Part shown: positions 5,653 through 5,655 of the stretch, in pieces | Numbering within the stretch: the first letter of the stretch is position 1 | How the letters are laid out: each line of letters begins with the position of its first letter | Source of the DNA: an uncultured Ruminococcus sp. | Lineage (GTDB): Bacteria > Bacillota > Clostridia > Oscillospirales > Ruminococcaceae | DNA: 5,655 nucleotides | NCBI GenBank assembly: GCA_947177375.1 | Contig: CAMWUF010000085.1 | Coordinates: 1 to 5,655, forward strand | Direction of reading: 5' to 3' | Notes under the pieces: generated by a model | The model's database searches: none | What the model was told of the DNA's origin: nothing | Seen by the model: the letters and a program-made list of their open reading frames with translations, nothing else | Program-made: the position numbers and the translations under genes

Positions 5653-5655
5653 CAC

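Noticed and set aside
1..5655. Mobile element, CRISPR array, tRNA or rRNA
   Set aside because: No transposase or integrase, no terminal repeats, no regularly spaced repeats and no tRNA- or rRNA-like stretch were found on either strand.

Overview
The window is a stretch of low-GC DNA (roughly 35-40% G+C by eye) that reads as chromosome of an anaerobic Clostridia-type Firmicute, for example a Ruminococcus- or Lachnospiraceae-like gut bacterium. The basis is A/T-biased codon use, strong AGGAGG-type ribosome binding sites, short A/T-rich intrinsic terminators and the gene families present. The species cannot be fixed from this sequence alone. I see no mobile element, RNA gene or CRISPR array.

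All four complete genes run leftward (minus strand) and form two operons. The first operon starts at the right edge: an extended -10 promoter (5644-5652), a palindromic operator (5621-5636), a small 88-residue one-helix membrane protein (5330-5596) and, overlapping it by ATGA, a 698-residue P1B-type heavy-metal ATPase (3237-5333). It closes with a hairpin terminator (3192-3232). The second operon starts immediately after that, with its own palindromic operator (3168-3187). It holds an ABC ATPase of the MacB/LolD class (2438-3136) and its 754-residue double-FtsX permease (161-2425), and ends at a terminator (109-137). At the left edge an open frame on the plus strand (1-177) looks like the C-terminal end of a membrane protein that converges on the permease gene.

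The main point is that both operons carry the same operator core, GTTAG-N5-GCTAAC as read on the plus strand. It resembles sites of DtxR/IdeR/MntR-type iron or manganese repressors, so the two exporter-type systems probably form one metal-responsive regulon whose regulator lies outside the window. A weaker third copy sits at 63-78.

The P-type ATPase is unusual: it has YSC where the membrane metal site is normally CPC or SPC, an N-terminal metal-domain-like region with one cysteine rather than CxxC, and HS for the usual HP motif. Its small partner recalls, in order, size and layout, the PacL proteins that assemble with the CtpC/CtpG/CtpV ATPases of mycobacteria. I propose, as inference, that this pair is the Firmicute counterpart of that metal-efflux platform. 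The transported metal and the ABC substrate cannot be read from the sequence.
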